Source: Saprospiraceae bacterium (lineage in GTDB: Bacteria > Bacteroidota > Bacteroidia > Chitinophagales > Saprospiraceae). From it: 64,000 bases of DNA. Location of the stretch: NCBI GenBank assembly GCA_020629515.1, contig JAHDDE010000013.1, forward strand, positions 22,072 through 86,071, written 5' to 3'. Shown here in pieces: positions 48,483-58,481 of this stretch. How positions within the stretch are numbered: position 1 is the first letter of the stretch; every line of letters begins with the position of its first letter. Below the pieces are notes generated by a model. The model searched no databases. It was not told the origin of the DNA and saw only the letters and a list, made by a program, of their open reading frames with translations. The translations under genes and the position numbers were made by a program.

Positions 48483-49619
48483 ATGTCCTTTCAATTACTC
48501 AATCTCTCTCCATCATTGATCGAGGGGCTTCAAGAGCAAAACTTTCTAGGGGCATACCCCATACAACAAGAGGTGATTCCTGCAGTTTTGTCTAATCATG
48601 ATATCATTGCCATAGCGCCAACGGGCAGTGGAAAGACTTTGAGCTATGTGCTACCCTTATTGATGCAGTTAGAGCATAATGTGAATTATAAAAATAGACA
48701 CGTCAGGAGTTTGATATTGGTGCCTACCAGAGAACTCTGTGTACAGGTCCATCAATGCATACAGTCGTTTGTCGTTCATATCGAGCGTCGATTAAAAAGT
48801 ATGGCGGTGTACGGTGGCGTGTCTATCAATCCTCAGATGAAAGGGTTACAGCATGTCGAAATTTTGGTCGCTACACCTGGCAGGTTGCTGGATCTTTTAG
48901 AAAAGAATGCGCTCTACTTGGATCAAGTCAAATTACTCGTGATGGATGAAGCGGACAAATTGCTTAACATGGGCTTTACAACTCAAGTTGAACAAATCAT
49001 TGATTTGTTACCAACGAAAAGACAAAATTTATTGTTTTCGGCTACACTTACACCTAAGTTAGATGGTTTAACAAAGTTGGCGCTCAGAGATCCTAAAGTT
49101 ATAAAAGTAGGTAGCGATGAGATAAATATTGACTTGATAAAGCAAGAAGCTTATGCTGTACCTGATGAGAAAAAAGGACCATTTCTCAGATATTTGATAA
49201 AGGCCAATTCGGACAAAAGGATATTGGTATTCACTTCATCAATACATAAAGCTGATAGGGTAGTTCATAAATTGGGCAAAAATGGTATTAAGGCAAAAGC
49301 AATACATAGCAAGATTAGTCAGGGCGGCAGAGGCAATGCATTACAGGCTTTTAAAACCAATAAGATTAAAGTATTAGTGGCTACAGATTTGATAGCAAGA
49401 GGGATTGATATAGACAAGCTTCCTATCGTTATCAATTATGAGTTGCCAAGGTCCCCTAAAGATTATATCCATCGTATAGGACGAACGGGTAGAGCGGAAT
49501 CAGAAGGAATAGCATTGGCATTGGTTAGCCCTGCAGAGGAGCACCATTTTAAAGTGATACAAAAGAAAATAGGGACATGGACTCCATTAGAATCTATAGA
49601 GCAGATTAATTTACTTTGA
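48483..49619 (+). CDS. DEAD/DEAH-box RNA helicase
   Basis: Q motif, APTGSGKT, PTRELC, VMDEADKL, SAT, HRIGRTGRA. Confidence 0.96.
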   Translation: MSFQLLNLSPSLIEGLQEQNFLGAYPIQQEVIPAVLSNHDIIAIAPTGSGKTLSYVLPLLMQLEHNVNYKNRHVRSLILVPTRELCVQVHQCIQSFVVHIERRLKSMAVYGGVSINPQMKGLQHVEILVATPGRLLDLLEKNALYLDQVKLLVMDEADKLLNMGFTTQVEQIIDLLPTKRQNLLFSATLTPKLDGLTKLALRDPKVIKVGSDEINIDLIKQEAYAVPDEKKGPFLRYLIKANSDKRILVFTSSIHKADRVVHKLGKNGIKAKAIHSKISQGGRGNALQAFKTNKIKVLVATDLIARGIDIDKLPIVINYELPRSPKDYIHRIGRTGRAESEGIALALVSPAEEHHFKVIQKKIGTWTPLESIEQINLL

Positions 49620-49646
49620 GTGATTTGAGATTGTAATTTCTCTTTA

Positions 49647-50528
49647 TTATTCGATTGTCTTCTCCATACTCGAGACGGCGGCTACATTAAAAAAGCCTAA
49701 TGCGCTGCTACCATCTGACTTTACGATATTGCTTCTGACATTGGCCAATGGCAAAGCAAATATTCCATTAGATCCATTGCTAATCTGATCTCGTGTTATT
49801 TCCATGAAATTAAATGCTGGTTCGGTAAGCGAATGAATCTCCACTCTGATCTCTTCTCCAGATTCCCAAGCAATAGGCAGTCCATCTCCATCAAGTTCAT
49901 TGGCTAAATCTCTAATAGGAGGTATAAAAATGATTCCATCCACCATAGACCCCGCATCAAATCCTGCATCAAAAGCTATATTAATCTCTGTGGCATCATT
50001 TAGGAATTCACCATTTTTATACGTTTTAATCCAATAGGCATCCCCTGTGCCACTAAAATCTCGTGCGAAAAATTCGGTGTATATACCATCATCCAGAAAA
50101 ACTTCATCATCGATAAATTCTTGAGTGATCGAATCAACGGAGGGGACCCGCATGATGGAAGTTTCTGCTGTGTATTCTTGCCCTTCGTAACTAATAAAGA
50201 GTTGTAGCACATCGCCAACCTCTCCTAATTGTTCAGTATTCTGTGGAGACCAAGAATAATAACTCGAATTAGACTCAAATTCAAAAGACTGCCCTTTGGT
50301 GATGTTATTGACAACTACTTCAGCACCTGCTGCAATGGATGGATTCGTATTGTCAAAATAACCTTGAGCAAGCGTCAAGTTGATTTGTTGAGTTTGATTT
50401 CGATTGTCGATCCATGCGTCGATTACTAAATCGCCAGAAGCCGATTCTACATCAATATCAATCACGTCTTCACAGGCGTACATCCCGATGATAGAGAGCA
50501 ACAATAGATATTTAAACACTTTTCTCAT
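49647..50528 (-). CDS. DUF4249 domain-containing lipoprotein
   Basis: Lipobox IIGMYAC followed by EDVIDIDVESASGDLVIDAWIDN; partner of the adjacent TonB receptor. Confidence 0.9.
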   Translation of the reverse strand: MRKVFKYLLLLSIIGMYACEDVIDIDVESASGDLVIDAWIDNRNQTQQINLTLAQGYFDNTNPSIAAGAEVVVNNITKGQSFEFESNSSYYSWSPQNTEQLGEVGDVLQLFISYEGQEYTAETSIMRVPSVDSITQEFIDDEVFLDDGIYTEFFARDFSGTGDAYWIKTYKNGEFLNDATEINIAFDAGFDAGSMVDGIIFIPPIRDLANELDGDGLPIAWESGEEIRVEIHSLTEPAFNFMEITRDQISNGSNGIFALPLANVRSNIVKSDGSSALGFFNVAAVSSMEKTIE

Positions 50529-50531
50529 GGA

Positions 50532-52886
50532 TTAAAATTTGAAATTATAGGAAACTGAAGGAATGAAGTTGCCAATAACCGAAAGTCTCACCGCTTCGGT
50601 TATCCCAGCATCTCCTTGACGAGTGAAGATTGAAAATGGATTACGTTTAGAATAGACATTGTATATAGAAAACACCCATTCGCCTTGCCATCTACGTTGA
50701 TTATTCTTCTTCCCTTGCAGGGTGGCTGATAGATCTAATCGGTGATACAAGGGTATCCTAACGTTGTTTCTATCTTCATTAACATTCACTGGGATGATAT
50801 AGCCCTGCTGCTGTATTCTTGTAGTAGGAAATGTAGTTGGGGTCCCAGAGATGGCCACAAAATTAGCACTAAAGGCCCATCTATCATTGAGGTCATAAAA
50901 TCCTGTGATACTTAAGTTGTGCGTTTGGTCAAAACGAGAAGGATACCACTCTCCTTTATTGATGCCGTCTACTTGTCTTTCACTTCGGGCAAGTGTATAG
51001 CTGATCCAACCATTTAACCTTCCTTCGTTTTTCTTTAGCATAAGTTCTAATCCATATGCTCTACCTCTTCCTTCTAATAGATCCCCTTCTAAAAATTCAT
51101 TCAGTAATAAGTCAGCCCCGTCAATATAATCTACCAGATGGTCGAGTTTTTTGTAATAAGTTTCTGCACTCAGCTCATACTTGTTGTCATTGAAGTTTTG
51201 AAAATACCCGAGTGCTACCTGGTCGGCAGTTTGAGGTTTTATATTATTAGTACTTGGCGTCCAGATGTCTACTGGAGTAGATGCGGCAGTATTGGATATC
51301 AGATGGATGTATTGGGTCATTCTGTTATAACTCAATTTGAATGATTTACTTTGATCCATTTGATATTTAAGTGAAAATCTTGGTTCAAGATTGACATACG
51401 TTTTGATGGATTCCCACTGATCATAAGATTGGGACGAAATCGCCCTTCTTCTTACTCCTGGGATGAAGTCATTTTCAAATTCGTACGCCGTGCCTTTGCC
51501 GGTATAGTTAAAATGGGATAACCGCAAGCCATAATTGATGCTGATTTTTTCATTTACATTTTGCTCATTTTCAACAAAAATGGCTGTTTCAATTCCGTAT
51601 TTCTCCGGTACCGTCAGATCGGTAATTTCTCCCTCACTGACACCTACAGCATTACCGGGTTCGAAGTTATAGATGATACTTTGACCGCCAAATCGTATTT
51701 GATTGTCGGGAGTGAGGAACCAAGTGAATTCTGGTTTGATGCTATAGTTTTTGATTCTGGCGTCCCAATTAAATCTATTATCTGCTTCACTTCCAAACTT
51801 AATTTGATAATCATAATCACTAAAGTACAAGGTGATATTGCTGAAGAGTTTATCGCTGAAGAGGTGATTCCATCTTAATGTGGTGGTAGCATTTCCCCAG
51901 TTGAATCCTGCATCATCGCCAAATCCGAAATTGTCACGCCCTAAATACCCTGACAAGAACAATTTATCTTTTTCTCCAAAGCCCCAATTCGTTTTGAGAG
52001 TAAGATCATAGAAGTTGAGTGCTGAACCTTCCAAGTCTTCATTGAGGAATGGTTGTGCTAATACGTCTATATAAGATCGCCTGCCAGCCACTATAAAAGA
52101 GGACTTGTCCTTTACTATGGGTGCTTCTACCGAAAACCTGCTGAATATGGCACCAATACCTCCATTGAGTTCCATTTTTTTGCTGTTACCCTCTTTCATC
52201 CTTACGTCAAGTATAGAGGATAGTCTACCTCCGTATCGAGAGGGGATTCCTCCTTTATAAAGTTTGACATCCTTGACAGCATCAGGATTGAAGACAGAGA
52301 AAAAACCAAATAAATGCGATGAATTGTAAACTGGCGCCTCATCTAAGAGTACCAAATTCTGATCTATACTTCCTCCCCTCACATTAAATCCTGAAGCACC
52401 TTCCCCCACAGAGCTTACTCCGGGAAGCAGCTGAATACTTCTCAACACTTCTACCTCGCCCAATAGTGTAGGCATCTTCTTGATCGTGCTGACATCCAGT
52501 TTGTTAACACTCATTTCGATATCGCTGACGTTGGCATTTTCTGCCTCTGATGAGATGACTACTTCCATCAATTCAGTGGACTCCATTCCTAATTCAACAT
52601 CTTTTTTGATATTCTCCTTTAGATCAATCTTTTGGGTCACGGTGACAAAACCCAAGTAAGAATATTGAATTGTATACTGTTCAGGTGGTAGTGTGATAGA
52701 ATAAAATCCATACTCATTGCTGGTGGTACCCGTTCCAAGTTCATTGATATAGACGTTAGCCCCAATAAGAGTTTCGCCACTCGCAGCATCCTTGATATAT
52801 CCGCTGATGGTCCGTATATCTTTCTGACCCAATAGCGTTGAAGCAATAAATAATAAAAAAAACAATAAAAAAGGGAATTTCCTCAT
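50532..52886 (-). CDS. TonB-dependent receptor with carboxypeptidase-regulatory-like domain
   Basis: ISGYIKDAASGETLIGANVYINELGTGTTSNEYGFYSITLP; plug GFNVRGGSIDQNLVLLDEAPVYNSSHLFGFFSVFNPDAVKDVKLYKGG; terminal F. Confidence 0.93.
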   Translation of the reverse strand: MRKFPFLLFFLLFIASTLLGQKDIRTISGYIKDAASGETLIGANVYINELGTGTTSNEYGFYSITLPPEQYTIQYSYLGFVTVTQKIDLKENIKKDVELGMESTELMEVVISSEAENANVSDIEMSVNKLDVSTIKKMPTLLGEVEVLRSIQLLPGVSSVGEGASGFNVRGGSIDQNLVLLDEAPVYNSSHLFGFFSVFNPDAVKDVKLYKGGIPSRYGGRLSSILDVRMKEGNSKKMELNGGIGAIFSRFSVEAPIVKDKSSFIVAGRRSYIDVLAQPFLNEDLEGSALNFYDLTLKTNWGFGEKDKLFLSGYLGRDNFGFGDDAGFNWGNATTTLRWNHLFSDKLFSNITLYFSDYDYQIKFGSEADNRFNWDARIKNYSIKPEFTWFLTPDNQIRFGGQSIIYNFEPGNAVGVSEGEITDLTVPEKYGIETAIFVENEQNVNEKISINYGLRLSHFNYTGKGTAYEFENDFIPGVRRRAISSQSYDQWESIKTYVNLEPRFSLKYQMDQSKSFKLSYNRMTQYIHLISNTAASTPVDIWTPSTNNIKPQTADQVALGYFQNFNDNKYELSAETYYKKLDHLVDYIDGADLLLNEFLEGDLLEGRGRAYGLELMLKKNEGRLNGWISYTLARSERQVDGINKGEWYPSRFDQTHNLSITGFYDLNDRWAFSANFVAISGTPTTFPTTRIQQQGYIIPVNVNEDRNNVRIPLYHRLDLSATLQGKKNNQRRWQGEWVFSIYNVYSKRNPFSIFTRQGDAGITEAVRLSVIGNFIPSVSYNFKF

Positions 52887-52990
52887 AAGCGTTTTGTAAA
52901 GTCTAAGAACGATTGAGCCGAAGAATTGTTAACCAAACGACTCGATAATTCCCTCAACAATTAATTTTTATTGACCAACCTACAGATGTT

Positions 52991-53644
52991 TTAGACATAT
53001 TTAGTAGGGTATGGTCCAATGCTCCTTGATAAGTAAGCTTTGCCATCATGTATAGTTTGGGTAGCGTACTGGTTGGACTTTGATAATATATATTGAGCAT
53101 AAGCTTGTGTACCACCCATATCCATATTGTCAGCATAGATGATAGCTCTTTCACTTAACATAGGTTCGAGCTGTTTAAACAAGGGTAGATAGAGATTTTT
53201 CCATCCATCTAAGAATAAGAAATCTATGGATTTATCCAGCTTTTGCAACGTCTGCATGGCATCACCAATCCTTATTTCTACGTATTCAATTAGTCCTGCC
53301 TCTTGGATATTGGATAGTGCTTTCAGCGCTTTGCTTTCGATTAATTCTGTGCTAATAACTTGACCTCCTGTTTCTCTGGCGCCATCTGCCAAGTAGATTG
53401 TAGAAATACCAAAAGATGTCCCGAACTCAACAATGTTCTGGCACTTATTTTTGATGATTAACTCTTTGAGATCCTTCCCTTGCTGTTGAGAGATGGGTAA
53501 ATAGGCATCCTTAAAGTCAGAGGGCTGTAGAGGTCTGAAGATGGACTTTATGATCCCTCCGCCTATTTTTTTATAGTCATTTTGAGCATCATGGTGGAGC
53601 TCTTTTAATTTCTGTTGAACTAACTTTTCTTTTAAAATTTTCAT
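52991..53644 (-). CDS. O-methyltransferase-like class I SAM-dependent methyltransferase
   Basis: NIVEFGTSFGISTIYLADGA, IRIGDAMQTLQKLDKSIDFLFLDGWKNLYLPLF. Confidence 0.85.
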   Translation of the reverse strand: MKILKEKLVQQKLKELHHDAQNDYKKIGGGIIKSIFRPLQPSDFKDAYLPISQQQGKDLKELIIKNKCQNIVEFGTSFGISTIYLADGARETGGQVISTELIESKALKALSNIQEAGLIEYVEIRIGDAMQTLQKLDKSIDFLFLDGWKNLYLPLFKQLEPMLSERAIIYADNMDMGGTQAYAQYILSKSNQYATQTIHDGKAYLSRSIGPYPTKYV

Positions 53645-53679
53645 ATTGATTGATTTTTGATGTCTTTAAAATTAACTTG

Positions 53680-53714
53680 ACAATAAGAAAGGTTGTCAAC
53701 GTGACAACCCTTCT
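53680..53714 (-). terminator. Rho-independent terminator of the 53748-55259 gene
   Basis: AGAAGGGTTGTCA-cgt-TGACAACCTTTCTTATT on the minus strand. Confidence 0.7.
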
Positions 53715-53747
53715 TTACTAAACTTAATGCGCTAATTTTTGCTCGAT

Positions 53748-55259
53748 TTAGAATTTGCCATTTTGATTTTTCCATTCACTTTGTGGAGGGATAGTAGATA
53801 TAACATCCCAATGTTCTACGATTTTGCCATTTTCTAATCTAAAGAGATCATAAAAAGCAGAATGTTCACCTTTGCCAAATTTTCCTTCGCTCAATGCTAA
53901 TACGAAGTTGCCTTGTCCGAGTACTAAATGAAGTTTGTCGTATTCCATGACCAATCCATTCTCAGCAAAGTATTGCATGGCCGCCCCAAAACCCTCTAAT
54001 CCATCAGCCACTGCAGGGTTATGCTGGATATATTTGGTAGGATTGATGTACTGAGTTATTTTTTCATTTTGGTGATTGAGCAATACATCATTTATAAATC
54101 CCTTGATTGTTGCTTTATTAGCCTCTGTTTTATCTAAATCCACTATAGCGGTCTCTCCGTCAAATTGTGTTCTTCCACTTGGGTTAGGGTCTTGTACCTC
54201 GATGAGGTTGTCCCAGTGTTCTACGATTTGACCATTTTCAAATCTAAAAACATCAAATCCTGCTTTCGGTCCAAAAAAGTCATATTCTGTATGGGTAAAT
54301 ACATATTCTCCGTCTTCAAATGCTCTAACCACGTTGGCCGAGAACCCTTGTGGGGGAGCGTGTTGCATCACTTCACCAAATCCTGCCAGACCATCTCCTA
54401 CAGCCAGATTATGTTGAATGTATTTATTTGGATTAATGTAAGATATAGGTGTTTGATCTCCTGTGTTAAAACTGTTAAGTAATGCGACAACTTTGTCTTT
54501 CTTTGATAATTCCATGTTGTTATGTTTTAATGATTTAAGTGTTTGATATCTACTCATATTAATAGTAGATTGGTTCATAGTACCCATGAATTCTCCGGCT
54601 ATGGGTGCCGACATGAATGGTTCAAGAGAAGCGTCCGATAGCGCTTTATTTTTCCAATAAACTGCTACGACTTGCTTACCAGACTCATTGGTACCGGTTA
54701 GTCTTTGTAAGAATCCTTCTCGTTTGCTAGTGAATTCAGTTTCTACTCTTTTGTTGAGCGCATTAAATGATTGTAGATCAGTTCCAGGTTTCACATCAAA
54801 AGTCATCACTTCCACGAATTCGCTACCTACTGCATCAAATGCCTCATTCATTTCATATCTTGACATCTCCATCGAAGGCCCGTCAATCATCTGCGCATAA
54901 TCTGCGACAGAAGGGTCACTCATGAATTTTTGCATAGATGCATCTGCATCTTTTGCACTTTCCCAGAAAACGATTACAACATATTGACCATTTTCATCAA
55001 CTCCGCTTTGCCTTTTTATAAAGCCAGGTTGATGTTTTGTGAAATTCGCCTCTACTTTAGCATCACGTTCATTGAATTTTTTAGGTTCAATAGTGGACTG
55101 AATGTTGAAGGTGGTTACCTCCATGACTGTTTTTTGGCTTATAACTTTTGTCTTGTCATCGAGGATGGTACTTCCTTTTTGATTACAGCTAAAGATGATT
55201 AGACTGGTAAGGAGCATTAATGCGACTAATAAATTCTTCATTTGTTTTAGTTTGATCAC
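53748..55259 (-). CDS. Lipoprotein fusing two ABM-like and two SnoaL-like domains (alternative start 55241)
   Basis: Lipobox LIIFSC; two repeats of V[TM]TF[ND][IV]...REGF[LI][QK]R...V[AV]V[YF]W; two repeats of ISYINPNKYIQHNLAVGDGLAGFGEVMQ / ITQYINPTKYIQHNPAVADGLEGFGAAMQ. Confidence 0.85.
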   Translation of the reverse strand: MIKLKQMKNLLVALMLLTSLIIFSCNQKGSTILDDKTKVISQKTVMEVTTFNIQSTIEPKKFNERDAKVEANFTKHQPGFIKRQSGVDENGQYVVIVFWESAKDADASMQKFMSDPSVADYAQMIDGPSMEMSRYEMNEAFDAVGSEFVEVMTFDVKPGTDLQSFNALNKRVETEFTSKREGFLQRLTGTNESGKQVVAVYWKNKALSDASLEPFMSAPIAGEFMGTMNQSTINMSRYQTLKSLKHNNMELSKKDKVVALLNSFNTGDQTPISYINPNKYIQHNLAVGDGLAGFGEVMQHAPPQGFSANVVRAFEDGEYVFTHTEYDFFGPKAGFDVFRFENGQIVEHWDNLIEVQDPNPSGRTQFDGETAIVDLDKTEANKATIKGFINDVLLNHQNEKITQYINPTKYIQHNPAVADGLEGFGAAMQYFAENGLVMEYDKLHLVLGQGNFVLALSEGKFGKGEHSAFYDLFRLENGKIVEHWDVISTIPPQSEWKNQNGKF

Positions 55260-55346
55260 TGATTATTTAATTATGATCTAAAGCTAAGACTAGGTGAAGG
55301 CGAAATAATTATGAAAAAAGGTACGGTTAGTATAAAAATGGGAAAT

Positions 55347-56222
55347 TTAGCTATTCGAGTTCCTATATTCTTCAGGCGTTTGGCCTATTCTCTTCTTAAA
55401 GTAGTTATAAAAATTGGAGGTTTCGTTGAATCCAGAGCCGTAGGCTATCTCCTTAATAGACAGCTTTGAGCGAATTAATTTTCTCTTGATATGGTTGAGA
55501 CATATCTCATCGATGAATTCTTTAGCATTCTTATTAACTATACTACGAGTGATGCTATTCAATGTTTTTGTACTTACACCGATCATGCGAGCATAGTCCA
55601 TCACTTTTAAGGTATCTTTATATTTATCTTCTACCAGCTGATTCAATCTTATGAACTCTTTGAGGTATTTCTTATCGTGATTAAAAGAGTTAATATGCGC
55701 TTTGATTCTAAATATTTTGCTGATAAGTATCTGTAGTTCACTTCTGATTATGCCAGGAGACAATGAATCATTGACCTCTATATATTCTTGATGTAGTCTA
55801 TTTATGATTTGATCTATTTCTCGATATTGGTGATTTTTAAGCTTGAGTTTAGGGGATGCTAAAAATTCATTAAATATCAATAAAGACTTGAAGGCTTCAT
55901 TTTCTTCAAAGTAACTACCCAAAAATTCAAAAGTAAATAAGATCAGTTGGCCATCAAGGGTGTCATCGGCAAATTTGTGGAGTTGATCCTTTCTAAGGAT
56001 TATGAGTGAGCCTTTCTCACATTGATAGTCTTTAAAGTCCACTGAATGAATACCCTGACCTGAAGTGAAGCATAGGATGGCAAAAAAGTTCACTTGATGC
56101 AATTCAAAAGGAGAATGGTCAATAAAGGCTCTGTTTTTCAATTCACTTATGGATACCATGTCAAAATCCATTTTTGGATTGGTGGCATTCCTGAATTCGA
56201 TCTTTTTCACGGATTCCTTCAT
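55347..56222 (-). CDS. AraC family transcriptional regulator
   Basis: Cupin-like N-terminus; C-terminal HTH LIRSKLSIKEIAYGSGFNETSNFYNYFKKRIGQTPEEYR. Confidence 0.92.
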   Translation of the reverse strand: MKESVKKIEFRNATNPKMDFDMVSISELKNRAFIDHSPFELHQVNFFAILCFTSGQGIHSVDFKDYQCEKGSLIILRKDQLHKFADDTLDGQLILFTFEFLGSYFEENEAFKSLLIFNEFLASPKLKLKNHQYREIDQIINRLHQEYIEVNDSLSPGIIRSELQILISKIFRIKAHINSFNHDKKYLKEFIRLNQLVEDKYKDTLKVMDYARMIGVSTKTLNSITRSIVNKNAKEFIDEICLNHIKRKLIRSKLSIKEIAYGSGFNETSNFYNYFKKRIGQTPEEYRNSNS

Positions 56223-56329
56223 AAGGGTGTTATTTCAGATAGTTTTTTATTGGCTTGCATTTGCGAATATGTCTTTTTTGTTTTCTACAAGACTTTATCA
56301 AAAATATGTTTTTAGTAATCTTGTTGTAT

Positions 56330-57178
56330 ATGATGCACACCTATTCCAGTTTTAGAGATGATGATAGATTCATAGTAACTGACTTTTCTTGTAATCCATC
56401 ACAAGAACTTTTTGAGAAGGCTGGATTGTATAAAATTTTATGGAGTAAAGATCAATCTATAAGTGTTGTAGTAGATGGATATGAAGTGCAGCTTAATCCC
56501 AATGAGCTAATATTTTGTACTCCGATCAATGTGATGTCTGTACCGATGGATTCTCCCGGTCTTACTGCAATCCTATTCAATAAAGAGTTCTTTTGTATTC
56601 AGACGCATGATCAACAGGTCTCTTGTCAAGGTTTTCTTTTTTTTGGATCTGCGCAACCTCAGATTATCACAATCCCTGAAGATAAGGTAGGCTCTTTTGA
56701 TACTATGTATAAAGATTTATTGGATGATATCATAGAAAAAGACCATTTGCAAGGTGAAATGTTACGCAGTACGCTTAAGCGATTGTTAATTAGCGCTACC
56801 AGGCTTCTTCGCAGAGATCTTAGCGACGGAATGGTAGCTGATCATAATTTGAACTTAATCAGAGAATTCAATTTGTTAGTAGAAAAGCATTTTAAAGAAT
56901 ATCATCGGGTGATGGATTATGCCAATATGTTGCATAAATCTCCCAAAACCTTGTCTAATCTTTTTAATAAGTATATTGATAAATCGCCACTGGCTATCAT
57001 CAATGAGCGTATAGTATTGGAGGCTCGGAGACTACTATTGTATTCAGATAAGTCCAATGAAGAGATAGCAACAGATTTAGGCTATAAAGACGCAGGCCAT
57101 TTTGCCAAATTTTTTAAAAAGCATCAAAAATTCAGCCCCTCCGTATTTAGAAAGAATAAGATAAAAGTAGCCCAATAG
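56330..57178 (+). CDS. AraC family transcriptional regulator
   Basis: C-terminal HTH LLLYSDKSNEEIATDLGYKDAGHFAKFFKKHQKFSPSVFRK; start moved from 56255 to ATG 56330 (MMHTYSSF). Confidence 0.9.
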   Translation: MMHTYSSFRDDDRFIVTDFSCNPSQELFEKAGLYKILWSKDQSISVVVDGYEVQLNPNELIFCTPINVMSVPMDSPGLTAILFNKEFFCIQTHDQQVSCQGFLFFGSAQPQIITIPEDKVGSFDTMYKDLLDDIIEKDHLQGEMLRSTLKRLLISATRLLRRDLSDGMVADHNLNLIREFNLLVEKHFKEYHRVMDYANMLHKSPKTLSNLFNKYIDKSPLAIINERIVLEARRLLLYSDKSNEEIATDLGYKDAGHFAKFFKKHQKFSPSVFRKNKIKVAQ

Positions 57179-57204
57179 TCAAGAGTACTTATGAAAGGAA
57201 TAAT

Positions 57205-57261
57205 TGACCTTTTTTAAGGAAAAACTGACCTTAGTACAGCCTTAAAAGTGATTCATATTTG
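57205..57261 (+). promoter_or_regulatory. Candidate AraC operator (two TGACCTT direct repeats 21 bp apart) overlapping the -33 region of a CATATTTG promoter
   Basis: TGACCTT at 57205-57211 and 57226-57232; CATATTTG at 57254-57261 upstream of ATG 57299. Confidence 0.5.
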
Positions 57262-57298
57262 TGTGGTAAATAAAATTATAACACATAAATATTATATC

Positions 57299-57952
57299 AT
57301 GAACAAGTTATTTTTATCCATCGTATTTGCGGCTTTAGTTACTTCAATTTTTGCACAAGAGCGGGTCGAACTGCATCAAGTTGATGGCGCCTTCACTACC
57401 GAACAAGTTACTCTTAAGGAAGGGGCATATCAATTTGATATTTTTAATGATGATGTAGATCATGAAGTTGGTTTCGTGTTAGTACCTAAAGGGAAGTATG
57501 ATGCTGCTGATCATATTAAGTCCGCATATGTGACAGCACCAGTTGCTACTGGCAAAAACGTCACAACCAATGTGGTTAATTTAACATCTGGCGAATACGA
57601 ATACTTCTGCCCATTGAATCCTACGCCTAAATATTCGCTGACAGTGGTCAAGGAGATTGAAAAAGTAAAATTGGTACAGACTCCTGGAGACTTTATTCAA
57701 AAAGGTCTTACTCTTGATGCAGGCACCTATCAGTTTGATATAGTCAATGATGGAGTAGATCATGAAGTAGGCTTTGTATTGGTACCTAAAGGGAAATATG
57801 ATCCTGCTAATCATATCAAAACAGCTTATGTCAGTGCACCGGTAGCAGAAGGTACATCTTCAAAGACGGGAGTGGTCACTCTTTCCCCAGGATCTTATGA
57901 GTACTTCTGCCCATTAAATCCAACACCCAAGTATAGTTTGACTGTTAAGTAA
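57299..57952 (+). CDS. Secreted protein with two tandem cupredoxin-like domains
   Basis: Signal peptide MNKLFLSIVFAALVTSIFA; two copies of YQFDI[FV]NDxVDHEVGFVLVPKGKYDxAxHIK...YEYFCPLNPTPKYSLTV. Start moved from 57248. Confidence 0.85.
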   Translation: MNKLFLSIVFAALVTSIFAQERVELHQVDGAFTTEQVTLKEGAYQFDIFNDDVDHEVGFVLVPKGKYDAADHIKSAYVTAPVATGKNVTTNVVNLTSGEYEYFCPLNPTPKYSLTVVKEIEKVKLVQTPGDFIQKGLTLDAGTYQFDIVNDGVDHEVGFVLVPKGKYDPANHIKTAYVSAPVAEGTSSKTGVVTLSPGSYEYFCPLNPTPKYSLTVK

Positions 57953-57974
57953 TCTTCAGACATTCAATATAGGA

Positions 57975-58006
57975 TAGACCAAAAGTTGCTTTTGGTCTAT
58001 TTTTTT
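57975..58006 (+). terminator. Rho-independent terminator of the cupredoxin-like gene
   Basis: AGACCAAAAG-ttg-CTTTTGGTCT followed by ATTTTTTTT. Confidence 0.8.
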
Positions 58007-58051
58007 TGCTGTCAAATCTATCGAGGTCTCGGTTCATCTATCCTGCAGAAG

Positions 58052-58441
58052 TCAAGTAGATTTGCGATTAGGTGTGAATGCATATATGAGAAATCCACCG
58101 AACCCTAACGCCATAAAGCTACTAAGAGGGGTATATGGTCTGAAGTTATGGATCAAATAGGAGATGAGCTGTTGAAAGTGATTTTGGCCGATCACAATAA
58201 ATATGAGTACTGCAATGATAAATAGATAACCTAAGTACTTGATAATTATTGGATATCTCGATTCAGAGGATGATTTAATTAGTAGGATGCCTATAATGAG
58301 TCTGCCAAAGATAGCGCCATAATATAACCAGTTTTGTGATTCATTATCAGCTATCCAGTCCAATAGGCGATCAGGGTCGATCATAATAAGGATCCCGGCC
58401 AGCATGATTAATAGTCCTATGGTTTGGATTATTTTGCTCAT
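58052..58441 (-). CDS. Small hypothetical membrane protein
   Basis: Four hydrophobic segments in 129 aa. Confidence 0.65.
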   Translation of the reverse strand: MSKIIQTIGLLIMLAGILIMIDPDRLLDWIADNESQNWLYYGAIFGRLIIGILLIKSSSESRYPIIIKYLGYLFIIAVLIFIVIGQNHFQQLISYLIHNFRPYTPLSSFMALGFGGFLIYAFTPNRKST

Positions 58442-58481
58442 GTAATTATAGGATTTAACTTAAGTAAAATACGATGAAAGT

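Noticed and set aside
54165-55202. Plus-strand ORFs opposite the ABM/SnoaL lipoprotein
   Set aside because: Shadow ORFs; the minus-strand frame has clear domain repeats and a lipobox.
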